This document shows positions 1-13,100 of a stretch of 64,000 nucleotides of DNA, one piece after another. Numbering within the stretch: position 1 is the stretch's first letter; each line of letters begins with the position of its first letter. The stretch comes from Rotaria socialis (lineage: Eukaryota; Rotifera; Eurotatoria; Philodinida; Philodinidae). The stretch covers positions 1 to 64,000 of the forward strand of contig CAJNYU010001808.1 of NCBI GenBank assembly GCA_905331475.1. The letters run 5' to 3'. The notes under the pieces are model-generated. The model made no database searches and was not told the origin of the DNA. It worked only from the letters and a program-made list of their open reading frames with translations. Made by a program: the position numbers and the translations under genes.

Positions 1-594
1 GATTCTGCTTTGCGGACATTTTCCACTCTGCGACTATTTTTGTTTCTCTCCCTCTGTTTCTACTTTGCGGACGTTTTCTCTTAATTGGAGGAATAAAATG
101 TCCGCAATCAAGCTGTAGCCATCTCAATAAAGCCTGATATATAAATATATATGGTTGAACGTTATTTCATTCTCTCTTCGCAACAGTGAAAACCGGAACC
201 CGTTATCCTGTTTTTATAAATAAAATAAAAACACTATTCAAAATATACTCATAAAAGATCTTTTCACAAATGGGTAATATAAAATAGCGATGTTTTGATC
301 ACAAAAACGATTAGACCTTAGAGTGAAGGAAACAGTAGTAGAGTCGCTTTGAATGTTTACTCTGATGACTGTTGATTGTACGTATTTTTTACTACAAGGA
401 ACAACGAATCCTAGATGTCTACGTACAGCAGGTGGGCGCATCGATCTCTTTGCATAAGAATGACGGGATAGTTTGCCTGTTTTCATTTATCAAATTTAGT
501 TCAAGTAAATATAACTCATCAAATAATAAAAAATATTAAAGACAGAAATAATTTTTAATCTTTTTCATGTTTTAGACATAAATATAAAGGTACA
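1..594. other. intergenic DNA with GCGGAC(A/G)TTTT motifs
   Basis: No coding region is supported here. The motif GCGGACATTTT occurs near 13-23, a variant GCGGACGTTTT near 67-77, and the reverse complement AAAATGTCCGC near 97-107. The same motif recurs at about 17695, next to a perfect hairpin. This suggests fragments of one dispersed repeat. The rest is unremarkable AT-rich sequence. Confidence 0.4.
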
Positions 595-1562
595 TTGTCC
601 ACCGATATTATTACTACGTTGACAGTAATTACATTTCAAATGAATAGATATTTGACAATATTTATTCTATTGTTTGGTTCTTTTGGCAATGTTATAAATT
701 TATTGGTATTTTACCAACCTAAGAGCATCGTACAAATCCTTGTGCTGTCTATTTTTTTTCTATGCTTCAGCTGCTGGCCTAATTGCTCTTTGTTCTGGTT
801 TACTTAGTCGATTCTTTGCTGGTTTCTCACTTGATAGATCAGCAACAGATGCTACAATATGTAAATCACGAGCATTTATTGTTTGGGTATCAGCAACGGC
901 TTCATCCTGGCGTATAACATATGCTACTATTGACCGATATTGTACAAGTTGTCGTGAAGTACGTCTTCGTAATTTAAGCAATCTTCGCTACACTCGTAGA
1001 GCCATGATTATTACGGTTGTCAGTGCATTGACGGTATTTGCTGAAACTTTCTATTGTCACGTACCAAATCTTCGAAATGCTCCATTGGCAGGTTATGCTC
1101 AAAATATGGTATGTCGTTTTTACAACGAAACAGCTTCAGCGCTCATATACGTTTTTATCCCGTCGACAATTCTGTTTATATTTGGATATGCAACTATACT
1201 AAATGTGAGAAAATTCACATTATTCAATTGCACCGGCGGCGCGTACAAACGGAGCATTAATGACAATGAAAAAGGCAGGTCGCCAATTGATTCAAATGTT
1301 AATTGCTCAAGTTATCCTATTGACTATATTCAACATTCCTTTAGCTGTTCAATGTCTCTATTTAACATCAACATTGAATAGTACCAAAACATTGTTAAGA
1401 TCGACAATAGAAAATCTATATTTTCAGTTATTCTATCTTCTTAGTTTTATGGGCTTCGGGGTGCCATTTTATATTTATAGATTAACGGGGACTGTCTTCA
1501 GAAAGGACTTTCTAGTATTAGTTCAAAACGTTTATTGGAGATTGAAAAGGATAGCAATGTAA
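595..1562 (+). pseudogene. rhodopsin-like GPCR pseudogene (FMRFamide-receptor-like)
   Basis: Recognisable pieces of a seven-helix receptor run through several frames. A TM1-like piece with FGSFGNVINLLVF sits in frame 1 (about 640-715). It is followed by R-T-N-P-C-A in frame 3 (729-746). A TM2-TM5 block with an I-D-R-Y motif (DRY-like, after TM3) is in frame 2 (about 753-1220). A TM6-TM7 block ending in TGTVFRKDF is in frame 3 (1260-1562). The second shift falls on a run of eight T at 752-759 and the last lies around 1210-1260. No ATG opens the N-terminal block. With three frame changes and no intron that would repair them, this is best read as a dead receptor, although indels at homopolymers could be assembly errors. 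The family is peptide or amine chemoreceptors of the plasma membrane. Confidence 0.75.
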
Positions 1563-2366
1563 ATATGCAAGACTGTTCGTAAGCATACTTGCTAATTAAT
1601 GATGTTAAATTACAGTGACCCTCAAAGTCGATCGTAAACTTCACCAAAAAAATATTAATTAATAAATAGAAACTGTATGATTAAACATTGTTATATTTTA
1701 TCCTTTTGAAAAAAACTTTCACTGAGAATCAAATGAGACTTTACTAAAAATAATTTTAAAATTTATCTTTTCGTTCTAAAAATTAAAATGCAACTTGTTT
1801 AATACTACAATTTCTATTTATTTTTGTGTAGTAGTTATGTGATCAGTTTTGAGAAAAATCAGTGAACATCATTGCTAATAGTTCTGACCTCGCTTAGCTA
1901 AGATAAAGTAGAAAAACGAGCCGAAAGTTCGATGAAAACTTCAATTTTGTTTTTATTCTGGCAACACTTTGAGATATTAGCGAAGTAAAGTCCTTTGCTA
2001 GATGACGTATTAGTTTTTGAATTTCACTTTTACGTAACGATAAAAGGAATGCACTACTATCTAACCGATCCGCTATAAGAATAGTGACTAGCATGACAAT
2101 AAAAATCTCTAGTATTACCATGAATGAAAATAAATGTTGTGAAAATTTTCGTGTACAGTTCAATCAACTTCAACACTATTACATGTTGAAAACAATTACT
2201 ACAATTATGTTGTTGCTACTTCTAAATTTTGTAAACTTAAGTAAATAAAAAAGTATTTTTGAAAAAAATAAATATCCGAGTTTCTGTTATTGTATCTATC
2301 GTTCTGTTATACTATCGTGGTCATGGTCAGCACACGTCAAACCCTGAAAATATTGCTAAATTTCGA
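1563..2366. other. gene-free AT-rich spacer
   Basis: Only short chance frames are seen on either strand. I see no recognisable protein, RNA or repeat. Confidence 0.4.
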
Positions 2367-2520
2367 TATCGTGTTGTAATGAAATGACGTAGAGATGTTA
2401 TCTCTTTCTAACAAAAAAGAGCAAAGTGTTTAGTGCAAAACTATACAGATGAATATCATTCAAAATGTTTGATAAAGGCTACAGAAGATTTACAACAAAA
2501 AGCATCGAAAAACGCTTCCC
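2367..2520 (+). repeat. left arm of a ~150 bp imperfect inverted duplication
   Basis: This segment matches the reverse complement of about 3715-3871 at roughly 80% by eye. The longest shared stretch is around GAATATCATTCAAAATG. Both arms can be read in part as a peptide containing EYHSKCLIKATE, so they may be two inverted fragments of one former gene. The hAT-like element 2797-3472 lies between the arms. Confidence 0.7.
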
Positions 2521-2796
2521 TTAAGTTTGATGACATTTTTCGTGTTCAAAAAAAAACTGTTTAAGCTTTTTCTTCATCATTATGCTATGTTTTTGAGAAT
2601 CGTATATATATATAGTTGCTTATGACAAAGAAGATCTTCATGTGATATTAAAATAATTGGTCTAGCACACAAGAGAGTATATCATTAACAAATGTTATCT
2701 TGTGGATTTATAATTTTCAAATAGGAAAACAAATGTTTGGTTGCGTATCTCATAGAAGATGTGTGTCCTATTTCAAATAATATCTTGCGATAGATG

Positions 2797-3472
2797 TAGG
2801 GTGTGGTCAGATCTTCTGAAAGGACGTAGAAAGTTTCTACAGTTTGAACATTTTTCTGATTATTTTCTGATCTTCTGATTTTTGTGAATTCTGAAATTTT
2901 TATATCAAAGTGTGGTTAGGATGTAGACGTGGCTGGGCGTCTTCACTTCACCCATACCCACCCTTGATAAATATATTCGAAGAAATGGAAAATAAAAACA
3001 ATAGTATCAACTTGATAACCTTTATTTTTTTCTTCTTGCTTACCTAAATAGAGTATATATGTGGTTTGCTTTGCTCTATTTTTCTCAACGGATTTAATAT
3101 TAGTGAAAGAGTTTGACACTATGCGTCTTATTGTTTGGTTTTCTCATATAAAATAAAAAATATTTTCAGTGGTTTATCTTTTTTTGTAGTGAAATATCTT
3201 TGAAAATAAAGTATAAGCCAATTAACGAAAACCCAGTAGAGCATTCAGTGCCAGCACATTAGTATTCAAGGTAGTTCAGCAAACGGCATTTTTTCATTTA
3301 AACTAGAATTTATTGACAGAAAATACCGTTCCCTGAAATATCTCAGATAATATCCAGTAGTTTGCAAAAAATTGCCTTTTCTGATTTCCGATTTTGCAAG
3401 AAAAAATTCTAATTGTCTTCGGATTTTGAAATAATATTTTCTGATTTTTAATTTTTCGATCTGGCCACCCTA
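2797..3472. mobile_element. hAT-like non-autonomous element, 676 bp
   Basis: The left end reads TAGGGTGTGGTCAGATC and the reverse complement of the right end reads TAGGGTGGCCAGATC, giving short terminal inverted repeats. The flanks are gatagatg (2789-2796) and aacagatg (3473-3480), a degenerate 8-bp target duplication with 6 of 8 identical. A TAGGG terminus with an 8-bp duplication is typical of hAT transposons. No transposase frame is present, so any mobility would have needed an element elsewhere. Confidence 0.6.
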
Positions 3473-3714
3473 AACAGATGACTCATCAAGCTTTTTGTTG
3501 TTCATATGCAGCATGCAGTTTGTGCCCATCTTTTACCGCGTAGAATTTATTTTTCCTACAGTGACGAAAAATGCAGACATCAGAAGATATCATCGAACTG
3601 TCCGTGTCAGTCATATTTCAAATGTGAAGAGCCTCTTTTTTCTGCTATAAGACTTCACTACTCCAAATGGTCATATTAAATGAAATATTTTTCAAGTTTA
3701 AAATAAAAGAAAGT

Positions 3715-3871
3715 TGCAGAATCATTTTTCAATACCGTTTGTTCTAAAGTTTCTGTAGCCTTTATCAAACATTTTGAATGATATTCATTTGTATATTTTT
3801 GTACTAGACGCTTGGCTCTTTGTAACAAAAAAAAAGAGATAAAATCTCTACGACATTCCATTACAGCGCTT
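3715..3871 (-). repeat. right arm of the inverted duplication
   Basis: This is the partner of 2367-2520 in inverted orientation. On the minus strand it gives an open stretch of about 60 codons with the shared peptide EYHSKCLIKATE. There is no recognised family and it is probably a gene remnant. Confidence 0.7.
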
Positions 3872-6582
3872 TATCGAAAACAAAATCAATGCAGAACTTT
3901 CGCGCCTGCCGTTATATACACTCGTATCCTCGTTTCAATGTGTATGATGATTCCCGTAATACGTTATAGTCAGTAAATGTACAATGAACTTTGTATCAAT
4001 TTTAATCTTTAAATATCTGGAAAAGTATTTTAAAAAAATCTTTTCCTCATCTTAGATATTCTTTTATAAAACATAAGAATAATTTTGTCGCACATCCGAT
4101 TCTCTTTTTTATTTTTAACTGATATACTCAAGAAAAACAACCCAACTGGAACACATACCGGACTCTATACTCCCTCCATAGTTAAACTATCTATCGATTG
4201 ACATCGTCGTTTCAATCATTAATTAAATCCAATGCAATGAACAAGAAAAACGAAATAAATCATTTGATTGCTGCTGTTCCTCACAATATGAACTTTCAAT
4301 ATTAATTAATAAGATAGAGATAGTTTTCTATTCGAGCATAATCATTTTACAGATACATGTAAATTAACTACTATGTAGAAACACTTGCCATCAATAGGAT
4401 CCGATAGACACAGGTATATTACATTGTTCAGCAAGTCGATATCTATTCAAACTATATAACGATGATATATTTGATTTTCATCGTCGTATAAAACAAGAAC
4501 ACAATGAGAATATTCCAACTGACACAAAAAGGTTGCACTATCATTCTTAACTAGTATGCTTACACATCATCGATCTTGTTGATTGGATATGAAGAGAAAT
4601 AGAAAAAAGATTATCATCGATAGGTTAACATTTTTCTCTTGAGACACATATGTGTATATCTTCATCGTTATGATCGATATCGAAGAACAGAACAATTTGC
4701 AATAATGTCTGCCTATCAATAACCATTATTAGATGTAGAACTTGAATGTTACTGTTATTTCTAACCAATAGAAAAAGAAAATAACGAACAAGTGAATAAA
4801 TGGGCTCTCTCGATAGTCTTACACACTAAATCTAATAGATAGTAGATTGGCGATGTCGTATCAAATTGTATTTAGATCATACGTAATCGCTTTAAAGTCT
4901 ATGTACGTAAGGATCGTTGTTTTTTCTTCTTCTTTAAAGAAAACAAAAGTTTAAATCTGTAAATAATTTACAAAAGGATTTAATCTGAAAGGAAATGAGA
5001 AAAGTCAATCATCAAACAACAAACGATCTCTTTATTTATTTCTTTATGATGATTATTATTACTAGACTCATCAGAATATAATACATAATCATAAAGAAAT
5101 AAGATCGTTTCCACCATATTAATTAAACAAAGGTAGACATGTTAGAAATTTCTAATCTCATTTTAATATCATTTGTTTTTACAAGCGAGAGATCATAATA
5201 TTGATCTTTTAACGTCTTGCTCATTAAAAAAAAATCTAAGAACATATGTAGCAAATCATGGATCCGTCAATAGTACATACAATCGATAAGAGCAAAATGC
5301 CGTTCTATCTTTCTTTTAAACTTATCAACGACAAAAGAACACATACTGTGGTTTGTCTTAATTGAATGAAAGCGCGTGAATGTATATATCTACTGCTGGT
5401 GATCATTAAGAAACATGATATGATTGACGAAAGAAGAATCATCAAGAGCAAGTGTAGAGAGCAAGAGTCAATATTTACATATGGATGGAAATAATCGATT
5501 GAAAATGTTCAAACGAAATGAATATGTGAGCAATTGACACAAATCTGTTTCCTATATTGATTAATAAGTACTGCCGACTTTATTCGATAAGAATCGTTGA
5601 ATATATAAAGACATCAATATATACAGCACGTGTATTAGTACTAATGCTATTCAATCAATCAAAGTAGAAACTTATCGAATTTCAAAAGTTGAAAGGCTAA
5701 GACTAATATTCGAAACGATTAATTGAATTTGCAAGAGAAGAGAAAATATGTTTCACAATAAAAAGAAAAGAAAAGAAAGAATTCATTTTCTTTTATTTCT
5801 TGAGAACTAATCACCGCAAGCATGTCAACAAATGTTTATTAATATTTAATTAGTATATAGCTAGATGTTTTTCTCTCGTGTTTTCAACTCGTATAATTAG
5901 ATTCTTACCGGCTGTTAAGACAATATAGGGAAAGTTTGATCATTGAAATATTTGTTTTGTTTTTGACAAATCTTCTTTTTTATTCATACGACAAATTCAA
6001 GTTTAGTTCAACAAAGAATAAGTCAAGTGTTGCCTTTTTTCTTTTGTCTACATTTATTTGTAGACTTTTATTCATTGCTAATCAGCATATTAATTGAAAA
6101 TAATGCACAAGTATGTAAATCATTCTATTTTAAGATCGTTTACTTTTTGATACTTTAATTAATATAGTCATCGAATTCTTGTCCATACCTATCGTGTTGT
6201 GAGTGTTCAATCAAATACAAAGTTTTTCTTTTTCTCTCCATTCAGAATGCATATAAATGGTCTGCTAAATTGCTGAGAGAATTGCTACTATTAGTGCATA
6301 TGTTTCAACGAATAAGAAAAAAGAACTCTCTCATTCTTTCTCTTTCTTTTATTCGTTTAACACACACGGGTATCATAATCATAATTTGTTAGCGTATATT
6401 ATGTGTAATCATTTCAATATGTCTTTTCTATTGATAGATGTTGAGATTTCGCTTCATATATACATATACTTAAGAGGCACAGAAAAAAAATCGAGTGTAC
6501 GTGATCATACATAGATATTTGCTAATCAAAAAAGAATACATATATATATATAAGTATACTTTCTAGATTAAAATATATTCTG
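3872..6582. other. 2.7 kb gene-free region upstream of the NK1 homeobox gene
   Basis: No convincing coding frame is seen. The stretch is AT-rich, with many ATTA/TAAT and ATCGAT words and small TA runs just before the gene (for example 6540-6553). Because developmental transcription-factor genes usually carry long regulatory flanks, this may hold cis-regulatory elements, but nothing in the sequence proves it. Confidence 0.3.
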
Positions 6583-7522
<940 letters not shown>

Positions 7523-9736
7523 CATATTAACTATAACGAATATATATATATACATACACATATACATAGTCTCTACGAGATTTTTTTATTATTACAAACA
7601 AATAATGTCGTCATGTTTGACAAGAAATTGTGAAAACAGCGGCCATATCGATTAACATTCATGAATGTGTCGAATAACACATTGTTGATGTCACTCAAAT
7701 ACCATCGTTTTTTTTTAATATTCAACAAGATTATCATCTTTTTCTTTTGTTCTTCATTTGATTAGAAATATTCGTATCTATTTGGTAAATATAGAAGGAA
7801 AAAAATTGAAACCGTTTCCTCGTTGAGACTTTTATTCTATATAGAAATATATAGATATACTAATAAGAACAATAAAAACACTTGTGTACTTATATGTGTA
7901 TGCTTCTCATCAACATTGCAGATATCGACATTGATATTTTCTTAATGATTTACTCAGTATTTTTCATTGATTATAAGGTCATAATCAAAAACATGTGCAG
8001 TAACGATGAAAATCAAATTGATCATTATTGATTTTCGTTTTAAGAACGATTGTTCTCTTGAGAATATCTGTGAAATAGATTTTATGTTTTTTAAATAAAC
8101 AATCAAATCGAGATATAATGCTGATGTAACTATTGTTTTTATATTTTGATGTCCAATTTATTGAAGGAAGGCATTTGAGGATATGTCAAATATTTTTATT
8201 GATAAAAGAAAAGTTTTAGTTCGACATTGATTTGTGTTGTGGTGTTAATTCAATTCAATACAACTTGAACGAGTTGAATTATACATTCTCATTGAATTGG
8301 TTATTTCGTTGCTCAAACATTCGGCATTGAAAAATAAAATCTAATTCTATCAAAATTTTGTACCTATCAATATTGAATGATACACTATCTAGTGATCTCT
8401 GCGATACGAAAATAGCTAAGAGTCTTCTTTAGACCGTTTACTCTGATGATATCACAGAGCTGTGGAGTTTAGAACTCTAGGCAAAAATTCATGAACGATT
8501 AAGAATTCAATTTTTTTCGAAGCAGCTTGCACTAAAATACTCATTTTTTTTCTTTCTACATATTTATGTTGAGATCATAAAAGTTGACAATATCGATTGA
8601 TCATATTGATTCATCGTTTACATGGAATGATTACTATGCGAAATATTGATTACACTACACCTAGTCACAACGATCCATTTATCCTTTGCTATAGATGACT
8701 TTAAAAATATTTTTACGAGTTACTTATCTGTTACAATTTTCAACACTGATTAGAAAATCTGAATTAAGTCTTTTATTGAAAGATAACACAGAGCTGATAC
8801 AAGCACGAAGCATATGGGATACGAATGAAAAATATGATTACTTGTATGCCATGTTTTAGACGAGATGAAACAAGAGTATGAGTACGTAAATTAAGTTGAA
8901 CATCATTAAGTTTTTAGTGCACACTTTTGTAGCTTGAATAATAATCTAATAGGAACTTTTTTCAATATATTTTTTCATGGAATCAAGTAAATAATTCAAA
9001 TAGTTCTCGAAAATTTTTATTATGATTTAATTGTTTATCTGATTACCAGGATTAACATTAGATTGAGTATTTTGATAAATGTTTAGCAGCAAAAGCAAGT
9101 AATTATTACAAATCTCAAACAATTTCTTACCAATAAATTTGACATCGTATTATACACACTAATATCAACATCATTGGTATATTGTAATAAATGCATGGCA
9201 TGGATTGCTTTCATAGCTACTGATAGAAAGTTAGGATTACATTTTCTTTTATCAGTTCATAATAAAAGGTAGAATAATTTCTCATTAATAACACATAATC
9301 TGCACAAGTATTTTCAGAAAGTCGAAAACTGTTTTTGCGACAAGAATATGGATAAAGTATCGACTAGCAAATGAAACTGATGGATGGTAAAAAAAGATCG
9401 ATCCTACTATTCTTTAATCCTTTTAATATTGTATATTTTTCAAGATTTTAATAGTTTTTTAGCTCATTAGCACAGAATAGTTGTAATCAAGATTAAATTC
9501 TTGATGTAAATGGTCCTTAACTTGTAAACGATGACATTTTTCTCCGGCACATTAGAAAGACCTAATGTTTTGGATTCACTTATGGTTTCACTAGACCTTC
9601 CACTTAATATAATTAAACAGGAAATCAAAATTTTACCGGAGACCGAGTTGCTAAGTGGCTCCACTGACCCTCTCTTAAAGAACAATAACTACAAGTAATG
9701 TGATACATGAAAAAGAGAAAAATAAACGTTCATTTA

Positions 9737-9957
9737 TCAGGGACGGCGCGAAGCAACAAAAATGTAGGGGGGTTACTTGAAAACGGGAGGTTTTTTTTTC
9801 AAAAATCGGAGTAAATCAATAAAAATCTCTTCTATTTTCTTCAAAAATCGGAGTAAATTAATAAAAATCTCTTCTATTTTCTTCAAATCGGAGTAAAATT
9901 GAAACAAAAATTTCCAAAGTTGGGGGACCCCCGCCCCCTCGTTCGCGCCGTTCCTGA
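9737..9957. mobile_element. small MITE-like element with GC-rich inverted ends
   Basis: The left end TCAGGGACGGCGCGAA is mirrored by TTCGCGCCGTTCCTGA on the right, 14 of 16 complementary. The CAGGG start is hAT- or P-like, but I see no target duplication. The GC-rich ends stand out sharply against the AT-rich surroundings. The interior carries a short tandem repeat (9798-9895). Confidence 0.6.
9798..9895. repeat. ~45 bp tandem repeat, about 2.3 copies
   Basis: The unit begins TTCAAAAATCGGAGTAAAT and continues with AATAAAAATCTCTTCTATT. It is repeated twice, with a third partial copy that is shortened near its start. It lies within the MITE-like element. Confidence 0.75.
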
Positions 9958-10181
9958 GTAACAGCATGAAAGTCTACAAATAGAACAGCGTACACTCATC
10001 TGTGCCAGTAACCATTGTAATGTTGTGGGTGTCTTAGCGGCAAGCATTCCACATCATAAACTATAAATAAATAAAATGATAATTGCTTACGATAATGCAA
10101 AATTGTTTTTTACATAAATAGCGAGAATAATATAACCTTAATGAAAATAATAATAGCAGCTTGATTGTGTTTTATTTTTAG

Positions 10182-13100
10182 GTTTATGTCATACTGTCTG
10201 TTAGTCGAAGCGTTCATTTATCATCATCCTATGATGTTCAAATTCGTGAAATAATTGAACGAATTGAAAAAGAAAATTGTCTTATTGAATTGCCATTTAT
10301 AAGTGAAACAATAAATATGCAAGATTTAACATTGTATATAAAATCTGAATTAAATTCTATTCAACGAAATATAAATGATTCAGCTGTACAAGTACTATCA
10401 AAATCTATCTATCAACAAATAGATAAACAAACACAGATATTTTATATTCTACGTCTTATTTTAAATCAAAGTTATTTATCACAACAAAGTAAACAAATAA
10501 ATTTAACGAATATAAGTATTGATGAAATACTTAATGCTTATATTGGTAAGAGTAAATTTCAATTTTTTTGTTTTCTATCATTTGATTTATTAATTCAAGA
10601 TCATTGTGAACAGAAATTTGGTCGAAAAATTTGTTCATTTATATTTAATTATATAAGTTCATCTCAATCGGCTATTGCTGAAATTGAATTACTTGATATA
10701 TTATCATGTAATAATGAATTCTTTTTGGAATATTATCAAAAAGATTTGCCGAAACATCTACGTTTTCCACCATCATTATGGATTGCCGTGAAATATATCT
10801 TAGGTACTAGATGGAGAGAAAAAATGATTTGAACAAAACTTATGAATTTTTATTTACTTAGGTCCACTTTTATCTGAGAGATATTTCGATTTAAAAGTTG
10901 TTCTCTGTTGGAGTCATTCATTTATTCGACGGCATATGAAACAAAGATATTTAAAAAAAGTTGAAGATATTAGAATTGCACATCGAGATATTGCAAATTA
11001 TTTTCTTGAAGCTTTTATTGAATCAAAGCCATTAGTTGATATGAATCGGAATCTTCAAATCAGGTAAATATACCATAGAAAATTTAAAGGAAGTATATTA
11101 TCAAAATAAATGAACAATACATTTAGTAGAAAACATGTTTCTTGATCTAAATATTAAATTATTTGAAAGTCAAATATCCTGACGAAACTATTCATTAGGT
11201 TTATCTATAGAGAAAAATTCGAAATCAAAGTAATGATAAAGCGTTTACCCTTCAACATATGAATCCAGGCATTGTCAAGTCCGATCGAAGTCGTTTCATT
11301 GAATCCAACATGATTTTGAACATGAGCTGTAGTTAGAATAGCTTCTACATAAAGACTCTGGGACAATAAATAAAAGATTCGAGAAGTTCACACTTTATAC
11401 AGCATTTTTTCAAATGCTTTAAAAACGAACTAATGATCGTGTCCGAGCTGAAAAGAACCATTACTATGGAATAGCATTATTTCAGTTTTTTCTATTGAAT
11501 ATTTTATTACAGAAACGTTGATTTTTACAATGTAGCTTTTCACGGTTGTAGTATTTCAATAACTTTATAAACTAGTGTCAATACATTCTTCTATTTTTCT
11601 AGAGGAGATAGTGGTCGTCGTTTCATCTTACAACAACCGCTTCTTTATTCTGAAATAGCATATAATTATCGACGACTCGGTGAATTATGGTATCAACTAA
11701 TGCATTCTGGTATTTATTTTAATACTTTTTTAAAAATAATGTGTTCCGCCATTTGCTTTTTTAATTAGGCGATATTGATCGTTTAAAAGAATATACATTA
11801 TGTTGTTTCGAATATTTATTATCAAAAGTTCATGGCCTATCTGTTGAACAACTTCTATGGGAATTTGATATAATTTGTAGTAATATTCTTGATGCTGATG
11901 TACTCGTAGTACAAACTACAGTAAAAAATATTGTAAATATTATTTCAAATAATCCCATGTTATTCGCTGGAGAAATTATTTTACGATTGAAAAACATAAA
12001 AAGTAAAAATGAAATTTCAATTTTTTAGTTCCTCATTATTATTTTCTTCTTTAGATCGTTACAGTGAACATATTGAATCTTTATATACTCAAGCATATGA
12101 ATGGTGTGAAGCATGTGGCGTACCTGTGTTTGTACCAATATCATCATGGATATCAACGGTTCCACCCATGACAATAACAATTTTACCGTGTACTGATGGA
12201 GCATTTAAAATAGCTCCAACGACATTTAATCAACATGTATTTTGTACGACACGAATAAATGAAATAGCTATGTATCATATACCATCGAAAAAACTTGTTA
12301 AAAAATTTAGTGGTATGCTAATATTAAAGTAAACTCGTAAGAAAAATACATGTGTATTTTGTTTATTTAGGTCACTCAGAATTAATAACATCACTCCAGT
12401 TAACATATAATAGTAGATTCTTAGTAACAGCATCAATAGATCGAACAATCAAATTATTTAATCTGAGTTCGGGCGATCTAGAAAATACTTATACGTAATA
12501 ATTCTACTTGTTTAATTTAAATAGTAGCAGAACAATAAAACTCTTTTTTTTTGCTTTCTTTTTGTTTTCAGTGTTCATCAAGATGAAATACTTTGTATGA
12601 CAGTTTCACATAGTAATGAACAGATAGTGACTGGTTCACGTGATCGTTCAATTATTGTACTTCGCCTTGAAACAGGTGAAATTGAATATTCAGTAGAACA
12701 ACATACAGATGCTGTTACAGCTGTTGCTCTTACACAAGATGATGGCATTTTAGTTTCAGGTTAGTTATTAAAAACAAAGCTAATGAGAAAACTTCAATTA
12801 GTTTATTCTGTGGTCGAAACGTATATTACGCCCACAAGGAGCTCTTAGTAATATTAAAAAAAGAAACATAGTGATGTTCGCCATAAGAGTAAGAAAAGTA
12901 AAAGCTTTGTCATGCTCGGAGAGTATGTCAAAGTTATCTTCTAGAGCTTCTTAGCTATTTCAAGCTTACTAGCAGCATGCGTCATGAAGATAATAATGTG
13001 CGTTCATTTTATATAAATCTGCCCGACACAAAGCTTAAATACTTCATCGTACTTCGATATTGTGACCTACGATGACCTATTTCGTTGAATTTTTTGGCAG

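Larger units (their letters stand above)
7523..10181. other. gene-free region between NK1 and the WD40 gene
   Basis: This is where upstream NACHT exons of the following WD40 gene should lie if it were complete. I find no P-loop (GxxxxGK[ST]) frame and no open frame above 75 codons on the plus strand. One small ATG frame at about 8695 (55 codons) is unrecognised. A small palindromic element sits at 9737-9957. Confidence 0.4.

Noticed and set aside
9467..9685. Minus-strand frame of 72 codons
   Set aside because: No motif, no splice context and no ATG-supported family. Treated as chance.
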